Source of the DNA: Macrocystis pyrifera | Taxonomy: Eukaryota > Sar > Phaeophyceae > Laminariales > Laminariaceae | Reading direction: 5' to 3' | Length of the DNA stretch: 64,000 nucleotides | Assembly (NCBI GenBank): GCA_031763025.1 | Contig: JASSKH010000028.1 | Location: forward strand, 6,335,324 to 6,399,323 | Part shown: piece after piece, positions 35,385 through 47,741 of the stretch | Position numbering within the stretch: position 1 is the first letter of the stretch | Layout: each line of letters begins with the position of its first letter | Position numbers and translations under genes: made by a program | The notes under the pieces: model-generated | Told to the model about the DNA's origin: nothing | The model's input: the letters and a program-made list of their open reading frames with translations, nothing else | Databases searched by the model: none

Positions 35385-35535
35385 GTTTCTATAAAAGAAA
35401 CGTTCGAAGTGAGATTCGAACCCGCGCCTTCGACGACGTCAAATGGTTGATACCTACTGAGCTATACTGGTATGATATATAGGGGCAGAAGAGCGATCAG
35501 TTTCCCAGCCCAGAGGGAAATCCCTGTAACAGAAG
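35385..35535 (-). repeat. tRNA-like repeat SINE-2, copy 2
   Basis: The minus strand has TAGCTCAGTAGG (perfect A box, plus coordinates 35453-35464) and GGTTCGAATCT (B box, 35413-35423). The T arm pairs only partly and no acceptor stem forms, which argues against a functional tRNA. The right flank CCCAGCCCAGAGGG matches copy 1. Confidence 0.5.
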
Positions 35536-35935
35536 CATCCCGGGCTACTGGGGTGGATTCTGACATCATAGAGGAGTGTACCGCAGTAGTTTATAGTGCG
35601 TGTCCGAAGTGCAGTGTAAGCCGTAAGCAAGCAGATTCTGGAGGTAGGTGTCCAATGCGAGCGCAGCATGATTCATACATACATACATACGTACGTGCTG
35701 ATGAATGATATAATAATGAGTTTTACTACTTGCCTGGTATATACCCTGTACTATCAATACTTGTAATACAACAAAACGCCATTACAACTCTCCAGCGCCG
35801 ATCGCCCCGGCGCTTCTTCAAGCAAGTTGATACCGTGCCACTCTATAGCGCTGATGTCGAGGGTTCGATTCTCCGTACGGCTGTATGTAGCATGCGTGGG
35901 GTTTGCATTTATTTTCTGGAAAAAACACACCAACT

Positions 35936-36047
35936 ATGACGGGGGACCATACATAGTAAGTAGGACCTACGCTACGCACGAAAACTATATATTTCCCTGT
36001 TTTTACGAACCATATTTGGTCCTATTTACTATGGTCCCCCGTAATAA
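35936..36047. mobile_element. MITE-A copy 14
   Basis: Left end CTATGACGGGGGACCATAC with an extra CATA, right end CTATGGTCCCCCGTAATA. AGTAAA subfamily, intergenic. Confidence 0.88.
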
Positions 36048-36098
36048 CTGCCGAGAGCGCTCATCATATATATACATAGCGTGGGTGAGCACACTATT

Positions 36099-36240
36099 TC
36101 GGCGCGAGTCGACAAGGGATCAAGGCGAGGTGAGCCCTTCTCGCGATATTATAGATGCCAAGCAAGGCGCGTGCCGTAGTGGGGAGGGGGAGGGGGCGGG
36201 AAGGGGGAAGGCCTGGTATCTACGTGATGATCAACCCGTG
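36099..36240. repeat. Repeat family E, copy 3
   Basis: Begins GGCGCGAGTCGACAAGG, with GAGCCCTTCTCGCGATAT and GCGCGTGCCGTAGTGG. It ends just before MITE copy 15. Confidence 0.55.
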
Positions 36241-36252
36241 TCTGAGATACGA

Positions 36253-36378
36253 CTATTACGGGGGACCATAGTAAATAGGACCAAATATTGTTAGTAAAGA
36301 TGTACCAGGTAGTAGGTAAATATATAGGTTTTTGTGTGTGCCGTAGGTCCTATTTACTATGATCCCCTGTGTAATAGG
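36253..36378. mobile_element. MITE-A copy 15, with an internal TACCAGGTA
   Basis: Left end TATTACGGGGGACCATAG, right end ACTATGATCCCCTGTGTAATA. An insert GTACCAGGTAGTAGG lengthens the interior, parallel to copy 10. Confidence 0.88.
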
Positions 36379-37101
36379 GAGGGAGCGAGAGAAAGAGGGG
36401 GCGACGATAGTAAATGACGGTGGGAAAAAAAAAAGATGAAAAAAGATGAGTTCGTATGTACGATGATACCACTGGGAACTCTATTGCTGCCTGGTAATAG
36501 TTTGGAATTGTTTTTCTTGTCCGCTCGATTTCCCCTCTAACAAAACCAGAGCAGGGTAAATATCCCCGTCGAAAATTCCCTCAAGAACCGGCCCTGAAAT
36601 CAGGGTAACTGGCCGCTATTGTTTTCCCCCTCCCAAACAAACCAGGGTAAGGTACTTCTGTAGTGCATGCTGTTTTTGACTCCTCGATCTTCACTCTATA
36701 CAAAAACAAGACAAAACAGCAGTCCGATCGATTTCCCCTCTTTAAAAAACACAGACAGGGTGTTTGTCCGTCCGACCACTACTATTGCTCTGTACAGACC
36801 CTTTATCTATATGTTAGCCCCCCATTACGCCCCATCTGCATCACTCTAATCTGGTCCAAGCAGCATGCGACTCTCGATATGTCTTCCTTTTTTTTTTGGC
36901 GATTGCTAACTCCGACCACCCCACCACCCACATCCCACTGTTAATATAACCCACGGCATGAAAAGACACGTACGCACGTACGAGTACGAATCTTCCTATT
37001 ATTTTGATGACTTTACTTTTTTTGTTTTTGTTTTTTTTTTATGTTTGGTGTGGCTTTACTCGTGTATTTTCACGTGTCGTATACCCCGGACCTGTTGGTA
37101 G

Positions 37102-37210
37102 TATTACGGGGGTCCACAGTTAATAGGACCTACGGTTACATAAAAACCTATATATTTAACTTCTTTTACAAAACAAAATTTGGTCCCATTAACTATAGAC
37201 CCCCGTAATA
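37102..37210. mobile_element. MITE-A copy 16
   Basis: Left end TATTACGGGGGTCCACAG, right end CTATAGACCCCCGTAATA; intergenic, well preserved. Confidence 0.9.
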
Positions 37211-37641
37211 TTAATAGTACGTATTAGTAGTATTAATACCTCCTGTGTTTCGCTTTCAAGTGCCCGGGTATATACATACCTACTATTTTTACCTGTTTAT
37301 GCCCCTCTCGCCCTTAAGTGTCGTGAGGGTTCTGATTATTATGTACCTGGTATGCTGTTTTTCTTGCGTTTTCGGTAATTTTTTTGGGCGTCCCAACACA
37401 CAGGGCTGGTCAGATCACGAAAGAAGGCCAAGGGCCAAGCTATACGTACGGCGTTCGGGGTATGGGGGCGTTCGGTAGCCCCCTTAAACGTGCAACATAA
37501 TCAATCGTAGGCTTGGAGCTTCTGTGTGCAAGCGGCCACGGATGCGTACACACTCACTTTTCGAATATCGGCGTGCGAAAGAGCTTCTTCTAAAGAAACT
37601 GCTACAATAATACTACTACTATCCCCACGACTACTATTAAT

Positions 37642-37755
37642 ATTACGGGGGACCTTACACAGTAAATAGGCCCAAATACTGTCAGTAAAAACGGGTAAAT
37701 ATATAGTTTTTTCATGCATACCATAGGTCCAATCGACTATGGACCCCCGTAATAG
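37642..37755. mobile_element. MITE-A copy 17, mosaic arms
   Basis: Left end TATTACGGGGGACCTTAC (AGTAAA type), right end CGACTATGGACCCCCGTAATA (GTTAAC type). The mismatch between arms suggests exchange between subfamilies or drift. Confidence 0.87.
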
Positions 37756-39848
37756 TGCTAGTACTACTGCTGCCGCTGTAGTATAGACATGGGCCGGCAG
37801 GTGGCAGCAGCGAGGGGAAGGAGGAGATCTGGCATCGCACATCGTCGCTATCATCATCCCCCACCGCAAGGGAAAAAAAACCGAACGCCGCTGGTACGCT
37901 AGCTAGTGATTGCATTTTATATGCTCCGTATTTATAACCGCCATCTTCCCCTGAAATTAAAGTAAAGCAAAAAACAACAGCCCATGAAAGAAAGAAAAAA
38001 AAAAACACTCGTACAGCATAATAACAGCCAGAAACATGTGTCACGTACTACAACAGTAGTAATGCTATTAATACCATGAACATCATAGCCGACAAGCGAA
38101 TAAAAATAAAACGTTTAGAGCTTTTGGTTTATGTACCGATTAAAACATTACCACCCACAGCACGGCCGTCCGTCCGTGTTACCATTAAGGTGCCAAAAGA
38201 AGCAACAACAACAAAAAAATGGACGAAAACGACGATGGTCACGCCGAGAAAGAAAAAAAAAAAAAAACTGACAGTAGAAACAAAAAGGAAACACATAAAA
38301 AAATACACCAAAAGAAGAAAGAAAAACGACAAAAATAAAAGACAAAAAAACACTAATACGTGTACAGAATAGCGCTACTGTTTAGTTTCTGGGCGGACCA
38401 ATACAAAACAAAAAAAAACAACGACCTGTCTGTCTGTATACAACACAACGCACAACGCACACGTCATCTGCGCGCCTAACCGATCCGAACCGAACCGAAC
38501 CGCACCGCACCGCACTGCAACGCATGCACCGCAATGCTGAGCTAAAGAGTATTTAAAAGAAGAATGGAACGTATACCTTCCCGCAGTAGCCAGACAAAAA
38601 CAAGTATGTACGCCACGATAACTTTTCCCACGCGAAAAAAAAAACAAACTTTTAAGTTATCATCATCATCATCGTCATCATTATCATCATCGTCATCATT
38701 ACGAAAGAATCCCCGCGCGCTACTCCCGCCCCTCCAACCGCGAGAAAAAATTGTGCACATGCAATATACATACATGCGCGCTTTTTTTTGGGCTTGCACG
38801 AGGCGGTGATAGCGGTACGTTTTGCCTAACATTAACATCGCCTAGCTGAGGCGGGGGGCGGGAGCGGAAAGCGCGGAAGAAGAAAAAAAAACCGAAAATC
38901 AAAAAAAAAGAGAACAGAAGAACAAAAATATACCTGGTAAAAAACAACAAAAAAGAGCAAGCAAGCAAGCGAGCGAGCAAAACGATGGATAGCAGACCCC
39001 CCCCCCCCCCCCCCCCCCCCCCCTCTCTCTGCTCTCCCCACCGCCTGCCCCCCCTCCCCCCCCCCCCCCCCAAACCAATCGCTTCGGGCGGGCAGCCGGA
39101 ACAATCGATAGACACTCGGGGGCTCACGGTACTGACTGGCTGCTTTTGCTTTGGCTTGCCGAACGTCATTATCGTGTCTCGCTTTTTGCATCATCATCAC
39201 CATCATCACCATCTTCTCTCTACCCCTCTCTCTTCCATTCACGGTGTAGCAAAAACAAAAACACCTAACCTCGCGTCAAGCGTTCACAGGACGCGGTGGG
39301 ACCCCAGCACACAACGCTGTGTGCCCTTCTTGCGTTGTCTGCCCTCTTTCTTTCTCTCCCTCTTCTCTCTTCCCGTCTCAATTCTCTCTGTTCCCTCCAC
39401 CTCTATTAGTCCCTTTTCTCTCCTTCATGCCGTTGCTCCCCTTAAAACGCACGTGTCTGTTCTCCAAAAGAAAACCCGACCCAACCTTAAACAAGCCCCT
39501 CCCTCGATTGGACCAAATGGTTGAAACATTCCCTATGTAACCCTTATAAGACGTTCCACATCTCATCCCCCCCCCCCCCCCCCCTCACTGCTCGGCTTCT
39601 TCTATGCGCTTTGTCTGACAAGCAAGACAACCAACACAGAAGAAAAAAGACGGAGCAAAACAAAACAAAACAAAACAAAACGGAAAACATGACAAGAAAA
39701 AAAAATAAGAAAAAAATGACTCGATCGAGGGTTTTTAAGACACACGCACCCACAAACACACAAAATACCAAAGCTTGCGAGGAGCAAAGCAGAAGGAATC
39801 CAAAAAGGCCCGAAACCAAACGAGACGAAGCGAAACAAAACGAAAACG

Positions 39849-39883
<35 letters not shown>

Positions 39884-40601
39884 GCGAGGAAATGAAAATG
39901 AAGTATCATATCATAGAAGAAAACAACAAAACCAGAAGGAAGAGAGAATGATATGGACCCCGGCGGTTTTTGCCTCAAAACAGGTACAATCCTCATATAA
40001 TAGTCACAATCAACGGGCGTGGTTGTTGGAAACTTGTACTGTAAGAGATACGGGTACCAGACACCAGCTGCTATCAGACAAAAACGACACGCCTATATCG
40101 TACTATACCTAACTTGCGCGACTGCCCCTTTCCGTCAGTCGCTTGTCCCCTATTAATAATTTCTGAGAATTTTTTCGCTTGCCTTTTTTCGCGACGAAAA
40201 AAAAAAAAAAAAAAAACCCAGAAAAGCTCCCTTCCCCTCTCCCCCCTTCTCCGAATCTCTTCACAAGAAGAGCCAACAATCTACGGTCGGCCCTCGCGTC
40301 CTTTCCATTCCTTTCCTTTCCAAAATTCCCCCCCCCCTGTCCCATTCACCCATGGCATGGTCACGATCATGACAATCCCTACACACACCGAACTTGTTCC
40401 CGTTTAGCCGAGCCAAGCCAAGCCAAGCCAGATCAACTCAACTCCGCCCAACTCAAGTCGAAACAATCAGCGATAGACCCGCAAAGCTCGTCCCTCTTTT
40501 TTCACATCTCCCGTTGCTGCGCCCTTACGCCCCCCCCCCCCCCCCCTTCCGTCCCTGCAACCCCAGCCTCCCCGACCCCCCTTCCTTCCATACGCGACGC
40601 C

Positions 40602-41270
40602 TCATTTCGTATCTACCGTCGAGGGAGAATCCCGCCGTTGAATTTCCTTCTTCGGGGGCAGCGCCCGCTTCTCCCGGCGATGCACTATGAGTCCGACCCG
40701 ACGACTTCCCCCCGTGCCCTTCCGCGTCTCCATTACCCCCACCCCCGCCTCCTTTTTTCCTCGGGGATTTGTCTCCCCCTCCCCTCCCCCCCCCCCCCCT
40801 CCACCTCCATCCCGTCGACTGTCTTGCGCGGCGGAGCGTTTCTCCTTGCGGTGGTCTCCCTCTTGACCCCCACCGCCACCCCCACCGCCACCTTTCCCGC
40901 CCTCGTCTTCATCCATCGGGATCGGTCTGCCCCCCCCCCCCCCCCCCCCCGCCGCCGCCGCCGCCACCACCATCGCCACCTCTGCTGCGCTTATCCGAGG
41001 TGGACGAGGACGATTCACTCTTGTCCCCGCCCCTTCTCTCCGCGTCTTTCACGACGGAAGGCGACTGCTGCTGCTGCTGCTGCTGTCCTCTCCTGTTCCC
41101 CTCGTGCCCGCCGCCGCCGCCGCCGCCGCCGCCGCTGCCGCCAGATGACCCCCCCCGGCGGCTGGTGACACCCTGCCGGCTGGGGACACCCTGCCGGCTG
41201 GCGACACCCTGCCGGCTGGTGACGCTCTACCGTCCCTGTCCCTCTCCCTGCCGAGCAATTGAACGACGAT
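40602..41270 (-). other. G-rich low-complexity coding-like stretch
   Basis: The minus strand reads as a Gly/Ser/Arg/Gln-rich sequence: a Gln run, SPSVVKDAERRGGDKSESSS, then past a G run MDEDEGGKGG and EGDHRKEKRSAAQDSRRDGG. The apparent frame changes at a homopolymer G run near 40.93 kb. It also holds an in-frame minisatellite of 18-bp units (GTGTCGCCAGCCGGCAGG type, 41165-41223). It could be a distal exon of the TUP1 gene's C-terminal tail, another gene, or chance openness of GC-rich DNA. Confidence 0.3.
41165..41223. repeat. 18-bp minisatellite, three to four units
   Basis: The unit GACACCCTGCCGGCTGG plus one variable base repeats about 3.5 times. It keeps one reading frame (Arg-Val-Ser-Pro-Ala-Gly on the minus strand). 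Adjacent is a GCC trinucleotide run at 41107-41140. Confidence 0.85.
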
Positions 41271-41395
41271 GTATAGCGAAAGAAAGCACGTGCGTGTGTC
41301 AGGAACAGGAACGATGGGCCCGTAGGACGAATACGATGTGGGGGCGGGGGCGGGGGTAGGGAGGGTTGGGTGGAAGGAATAGCCGGGGGGAGTGC

Positions 41396-41660
41396 ACTCG
41401 TTGTCATACACGGCCGTAGTCGTATGACTATAGACAATGCCGGCACGGAAAACTTCGGGCTGTCACCGACCAGACAGAACATTGCCTGCACCAAGCGCCA
41501 AGTGCGTTGAGGTGGGAGTCGCATGGAGAGCGAGCTGTAACCTATTAAGAACTGCTTGTGAGGCGGACTTTGGCGCCTTGTGCGTACTTTCTTGCATACG
41601 GATGACAAGCGTCGAATTAAATAATCTGAGTTCCGGTGACGCGGGGGAAGCGAGGGGCGG
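41396..41660 (+). repeat. Repeat P1 copy, full-length type
   Basis: Starts GGGGGGAGTGCACTCGTTG and includes CACGGCCGTAGTCGTATG, ACCAAGCGCCAAGTGCG, GGGAGTCGCATGGA and the 3' part GCTTGTGAGGCGGACTTTGG shared with 44.6-44.9 kb. About 265 bp. Confidence 0.8.
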
Positions 41661-41862
41661 AGTGCCGAACGAAAAAAGATTGTCGGTCGGCTGCGGGAAG
41701 TATCGGCTCGAAAACCCCGTGTGCTTTGATCGCTCACCCTCTCACCCCCCCCAGTCCCCCCCCCCTCCCGAACCCAAAATGCGTAACGTGAGTACACCCC
41801 CCCCCCCCCCCTCTCCCTGCCCCCCCTCCACCCCTCCGATGGCAAAAAATCGACCATTTTTC

Positions 41863-42295
41863 AGGTTCGACACCGATCGACAAACCCAACGACTACGTCA
41901 CGAACTCTGAATGAAGCGCGCTAGCTATAGAGGCTCCGACCCACACTACAGTAGTATCGCAGTTCTCACACCTCGGTCGGTGACATGTGGCGTGGGTGGG
42001 CCAGGCGTCTACTAAAAACATATTTGGCAGCTGGTGTGTAGAAAAGAGACGACAAAACCTCTCGATTCCTCTCTAATGGCACAGAACAGAACTTTCTGAA
42101 AGTTTCGACGAAGAGCGTAGGACGCCGCGGCCAACCTCTCGCCCCCTAGACCACGGATTCCAATTATACCTCCGAGGCCATAATTTACGCTCATTGGTCA
42201 TGCCCGGCACGAAGCTCGTTGACAGCGGGTGGATTATATGTCGACATCGAAGGTCAATCGTCGCGTGACTGCGGGTGTGCGAATTGCGAGCTGTG
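41863..42295. repeat. Repeat family D, copy 1
   Basis: About 430 bp shared with 56338-56790. Common blocks are GAGGCTCCGACCCACACT, GGCCAGGCGT, GCAGCTGGTGTGTAGAAA, CTCTCGCCCCCTAGA and TCATTGGTCATGCCCGG. Substitutions and small indels are frequent, so the copies are old. No intact ORF; class unknown. Confidence 0.75.
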
Positions 42296-42514
42296 TCTTG
42301 CCTTTCTTCTTCTAAAAAACAGTTTGTATGCGGCGTGATTTCGCGTGGTTCCCGTGGTTCCCGTTAATACAGCGATTTTATTGGAAGATGGCTCCCGTCG
42401 TTCGCGTTATTTCAGCCATTTGATTGGAAGATAGCTGGCGTCAACTGCCCCGTAATATTTTACACTTGCCCTTTTCAACCCTATGCGCAAAGAGCCCCCC
42501 ATGACCACGTACGG

Positions 42515-42826
<312 letters not shown>

Positions 42827-43097
42827 AAAAAGCCTGCAGCCGCGCCAGGAAAAACAAACAAAAACTGACCTCCTTCCTTCCCCGCCAGACGACCCCCCCC
42901 CCCCCCCCGCCGCCGCCCCGTTGTTGGTGCCTTCTCTCCCCCCCCCCCGCCGCCCCTCCCCCCTTCGCGTCTCTCCCCCCTCCCCCGTCTCCAGGCCGCC
43001 TTTGTTGCTCTTGTTGATTTCCCTCCCTCCCCCCGCTCCCGCCCCTGCGCCCCCCCTCACCCCCGCTCCCACCCCCGCGTCTCTCGTCGACAGCTCC

Positions 43098-44237
43098 TCA
43101 TCGGTATCCATCGCCGACCTCGACCCTGACCCCGACCCAGACCTCGAACTCGACCGGGATCGCGACCTTGACCGTGGTCTTTCGTCGCTGGCGGTGGCGG
43201 TAGCCGGAGAGCCGCCACCGCCACCGCTGCCAACCCCACCCAATGTGCGTGTGGGGGGGCTGCTGCTGCTCTCCCCCCCCCCCGCCGCCGCCACCGCTGC
43301 CGATGTTGCTGCCGTCGCCGTCGTCCGGAAGCATCTCGGCGTAGTTCCAGACGCAGACGAGGTTGTCCCCGCTCCCCGTGGCGAACGTGCCGTGACTCGG
43401 CGAGACCGAGACCCCGATGACGGAGTTCTTGAAGCCGGTAACGGTCGCGACCTGCGTTGGTTGGTGAGTTTCCATTGTGTTTGTCGGCGGGAGCATCCGA
43501 TTTGTGGGCGTGGGCGTGGGTGTTTTGTTGTTGTTGACGTGTGCGTACTGTATCAGTACGTGCGTGCGTGATTCTAAGCCAACCTGACCCTTCGTTCGTT
43601 CGGGTTTTGGACGAACAAAAAAAAAAAAAAAAAAAATGGAAAAGAAAAAGACATAATGGAGTTTTGGACCAACACACAAGACAAGGAGGGAAAAAAAGGA
43701 AGCCAAGCACGAAAACAACGGGGAGTGAAAGTGGCGACCAAATCTCTCCGTTTTCCGAAAACCCAAAAGACACACAGAAAACAGCGATTGGCTCGATCAA
43801 CTAACCCCCAACTCCTGTATCGACCGTCCGACGCATTGCACTACACACCACGCCTCACCCCCTCACCCGCCACACAAGGCAAAGCAGCACCAGAAAAACA
43901 GTATAGCAGCACCAGATAGACATCATTACTCACGGGGTACCATAGTAAATAGCACCTACATTAAACACAAAAACCTACATATTTACCTATTTTTGCTAAC
44001 AAAATTTTTAGTCCCATTTACCATGGTCCCCCCGAAATACACATCACACATAAAGACCCCCATCGCATCACGTACCAGAAGGATAAAATGTCGATCGAAA
44101 CATCCAGCCCAGGGAAAGCCTTCTTTCTATACGCATACCACCGCCGTACGTGCACGCATCACACAAGAAATAATCAGACGGGGTCATGCATTACACATTA
44201 TATGTATATACTTACTCATTTTTATCCTGCCGAAGCA

Positions 44238-44268
<31 letters not shown>

Positions 44269-47200
44269 CGTACGCATTTGTTGCTTGCCTTAGTCATTTG
44301 ACCATTGACCACGCACCCCTTTCGAGCCGGAGCACCGTTCCTACTCCTGATAGAGACACCTCCAACAATTGGGCGCTCACGACGTTGTTTCCATAAATTA
44401 CAGAAGAAACTTTTTGCTAATCTTATCCCCTTCCTGTTTGGTCTCCTGTGGCCACCATCTATCTCCTAGGACAGCGATCGTTTTCTCGCTGCTATTCATT
44501 GTATCAAACTCCTCCATGTCACATTCGTTCGGCAGGGGGGGGAAAAGTCATCAGAATCAAATATGGTGTGTAAACATGCGCGGGGTGGGGGGGGCAGGGG
44601 TACCCGATAGGAGATAGGTACTCAGTATCATGCATGGCCGTAGTCGTATGACCGTAAGACCCTCGCATCCCTACAACGCCGGGACGGAGCACGTCGGGTT
44701 TTCACCGAGCAGGCAAGACATTGCTTGCTGGCACCAAGCGCGAAGCGAAACGCGAGGTAGGTGTCCGGCGAGTCGCATCAAGGTTTTATAGCTGCATCCC
44801 ACAAAAAAGAACCGCTCGTGAGGCGGACTTTTTTTTGTTGTTGCATAAGGATGAGAGCCTCAAATGAGTTAATTTTAATGTCCGGTGCACCCACTTCCAG
44901 AGACAAGCGATGGGAGGTACTACGTAACTGCCTCTTGGGTGCCTTACCGTAAAACGTAAAACACTACGTGATCCAATCATTCCCACTTGTGCGGCGTAAA
45001 CGTTGTTCACCACGCACAAATGATCAGGGGGGGGGACGGGGGGTTCAACGTGGGTTCGGAATACACGGCCCCTCGTAACAATACGAAGACCAAAACGGTC
45101 CTTGCCTTTCCGCCCAGAGCGGAGAGACTTACCGGTACATCGTGTCTGGTGCAGGTACTATTCGTAAAGTTGCCGATTTCAGGAAGGGCACCACTCGTGT
45201 TCGAAAACGTAAGGAGGAGCATTCGGGTATGAAACACAAATACCCCAAAGGTCCTTATTTTTTGCGGACAGCGAGCGGTAGCACGTACAGGGTACGTACA
45301 AGGTTTTGTTCATCAATCGCTTTTCGTTCACCGTGCACGCAAGTGTCACCGCTGTCTCTCCTTTACCTTTACCTTCTGGTACCACTTCCCATTTCTAATC
45401 ATCCCGCTGTGATAACACGGCTCATTTTCTCGCACGGCCCCCACGTACACGCATGTCGCGTAACCAGGTACACGATATTAACAGATCAATATCAAACAAC
45501 CATTGTAGTCGCGAGAAAGGTGTTACAATCGTTTGGGCATGAATAAAAACGCTCAAACTGTTCCTTTTACATACCCGCACAAAGCGGTATGCGCCTGGTA
45601 TTGACCACTTGATTTCCATGGCCTTGCTGATACCGTGCTGATACCGTACCGCGGTATCACCTACTGCTGTACCACTCAGGACGAAAAAGTAAGGACCGTT
45701 GAGCACCCCTATGTATACCCCCAACGGTTCTTACATTTTCGGACAAAGAAGCATCTCTCATCACGATACCTCGCACAACACCCCCCCCTTCCGCCATGTA
45801 ACCCACAGCCCCCACAAAAAACAGACCCGTCGCCCCCCACCCCGAAAAACCCCCAGACCCCCACCAACCCCCACCCCCCCCTCCCCCAAGCCTCCAAAAC
45901 ACTCCAAACCCCCAATATCTCACACATGACCCACCCGCTTCATGAGCTTGGCGTCCCAGATGGTGACAGAACGGTCCTTGGAACCCGAGATGATGTACTT
46001 GCCATCCTGGGAGAAGCAGACCGATAGCACGTAGTCTGTGTGCCCACCCGGTAGGGTTTGCGCCTGAGGCGATAATCGCCCTTCCGACCCGGGACCAAGG
46101 TCCCACACCTGGCGGAAGAGGACGAGAAGGAGGAGGAGGAGGATAGCAGTAGGGAGAGGGGATAGAGGATAGGGGGTGTTGAGGGAAGGGGATATGGGAT
46201 GAGACGTTGGGGGAAGGTGATAGGGGATAGGGGATGAGGGGGTGTTTGGGGGACGGGGATAGGGATGTTGGGATATAGGGACAGTGGGGTAGGGGATAGG
46301 GGATGACACACGTACGTCCCACACCTGGCGGATGAAAAGGACGAGGAGTTGCAGTGGGGAGAGGGGATAGCGGACCGGGGGTGTTGGGGAAAAGGGTATA
46401 CGGGATTTTGGGGTAAGAGTATAGGGCGTGTAGGGGACGGGGGACGGGGAGGAAAGGGATATTGCGGGTACAGGAGAAGGTACACCTAACATGTGATACT
46501 GCTTTAGCATCATACATATCATAGCATCGCTCACCTTGATCGTCTTGTCCAGGCCTCCCGACACCAGCCGGTTCCCGTCCTGGGAGAAGGTCACGGCGTA
46601 GACGGATTCCGTGTGGCCGTCGAGGCGGTGCAGCAGCTTCTGCGTCTTCGTCGACCACACGTGAACCACCCGATCGATCGACGCCGCGGCCACCATCTTC
46701 GTGTCCTGTCAGGCGAGGGATTTTCGGTTTCGGTTTTACCAAGCATTAATATTACGGGGGACCGTAGTATTTTTTTTATCCATCACTTTTACTTCCCAGC
46801 TCACTCGTAGGAGGTTTTACCCTCGACGATCTTCTGGACAAGCCGTGGTCACAGGTGTCGTCCCTTCTCCCCCCCGGTACGTGCCTTTATTTTTGTCGCG
46901 CAATGGGTTCAGCATTCCCACTGCTACGTCGATTTTCATCGAATGTAGCCAACTCACGCTTTCGCGCTTTCCGCTTATCAATTTTTTATGCAAGAAAAAG
47001 TCCCTATGAGCATGCACTCGGTGGGGCTTGAACCCACGGAATTGATCTTGACAGGCACGCGGACCACCTACCAAGCCACCGGGGACGCCGGTATACATAG
47101 GACCGAATATTGTCAGTAAAAACAGGTAAATATATACGTTTTGTGTGAACCGTAGGTCCTATTTACTATGGTCCCCCCCGTAATACTAGATTTTGGCGTC

Positions 47201-47695
47201 GAACCAACCCTCCGGGGACTTTCAGAAAACAAGAAAAACTGACCCACCAAAACAAAAATACGATTACAGCAGCGGCCACCTGCGTGACTGGGGGGTAATA
47301 ACGAAATTGGTGTCCCGAGTTACAACGCAAGGAGCCGTAGGGAATGGGGCGGAACGCGATACTACCGGTACTGCTGGGAGCTCACGCTCAAATGGTTGAT
47401 AACTATCAACCATTGTTTAGTGGTCGCTATCTCGGGAGGGTCGATCGCACAGAGGACTGGGTTTGGCTCCTGCTTTAGTAAAAAAGGTTTTTGGACTTTG
47501 GTCTTTTAGGGGAGTTTGGGTGTCGGTTTTTGAAGTCGGTAGCCCTTGCTGTCAGCCATTGCCGATGCCAGACTTGAAAGCACGATGCAGTAACGCCTGC
47601 TTAGCAGAGACCCCGCGAATAAGACAACAGAAAACTTCGGCCCGAAATAAAAACAAAATAAGTGACCCTGACCATCCCCAAACCACCTCGGGCAG

Positions 47696-47741
<46 letters not shown>

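Larger units (their letters stand above)
32193..40600. other. Gene-poor repeat region
   Basis: No exon with splice support was found. It holds a CAG run (32405), P1 and P2 copies (33.05-33.38), a SINE (34.39), two tRNA-like repeats (35.1-35.5), family E copy 3 and four MITEs (35.9-37.8). Long A runs and C runs occur near 38.2, 39.0, 39.55 and 39.85. One coding-like minus-strand piece at 33929-34156 ends VHAAPPDRINK but has no known family. Confidence 0.5.

Noticed and set aside
35400-35470. Functional tRNA gene on the minus strand
   Set aside because: A and B boxes are good, but the T stem is mismatched and no acceptor stem or plausible anticodon arm forms.
41863-42295. Gene fragment of a transposase
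   Set aside because: The two family D copies do not share a preserved reading frame, so coding origin cannot be supported.
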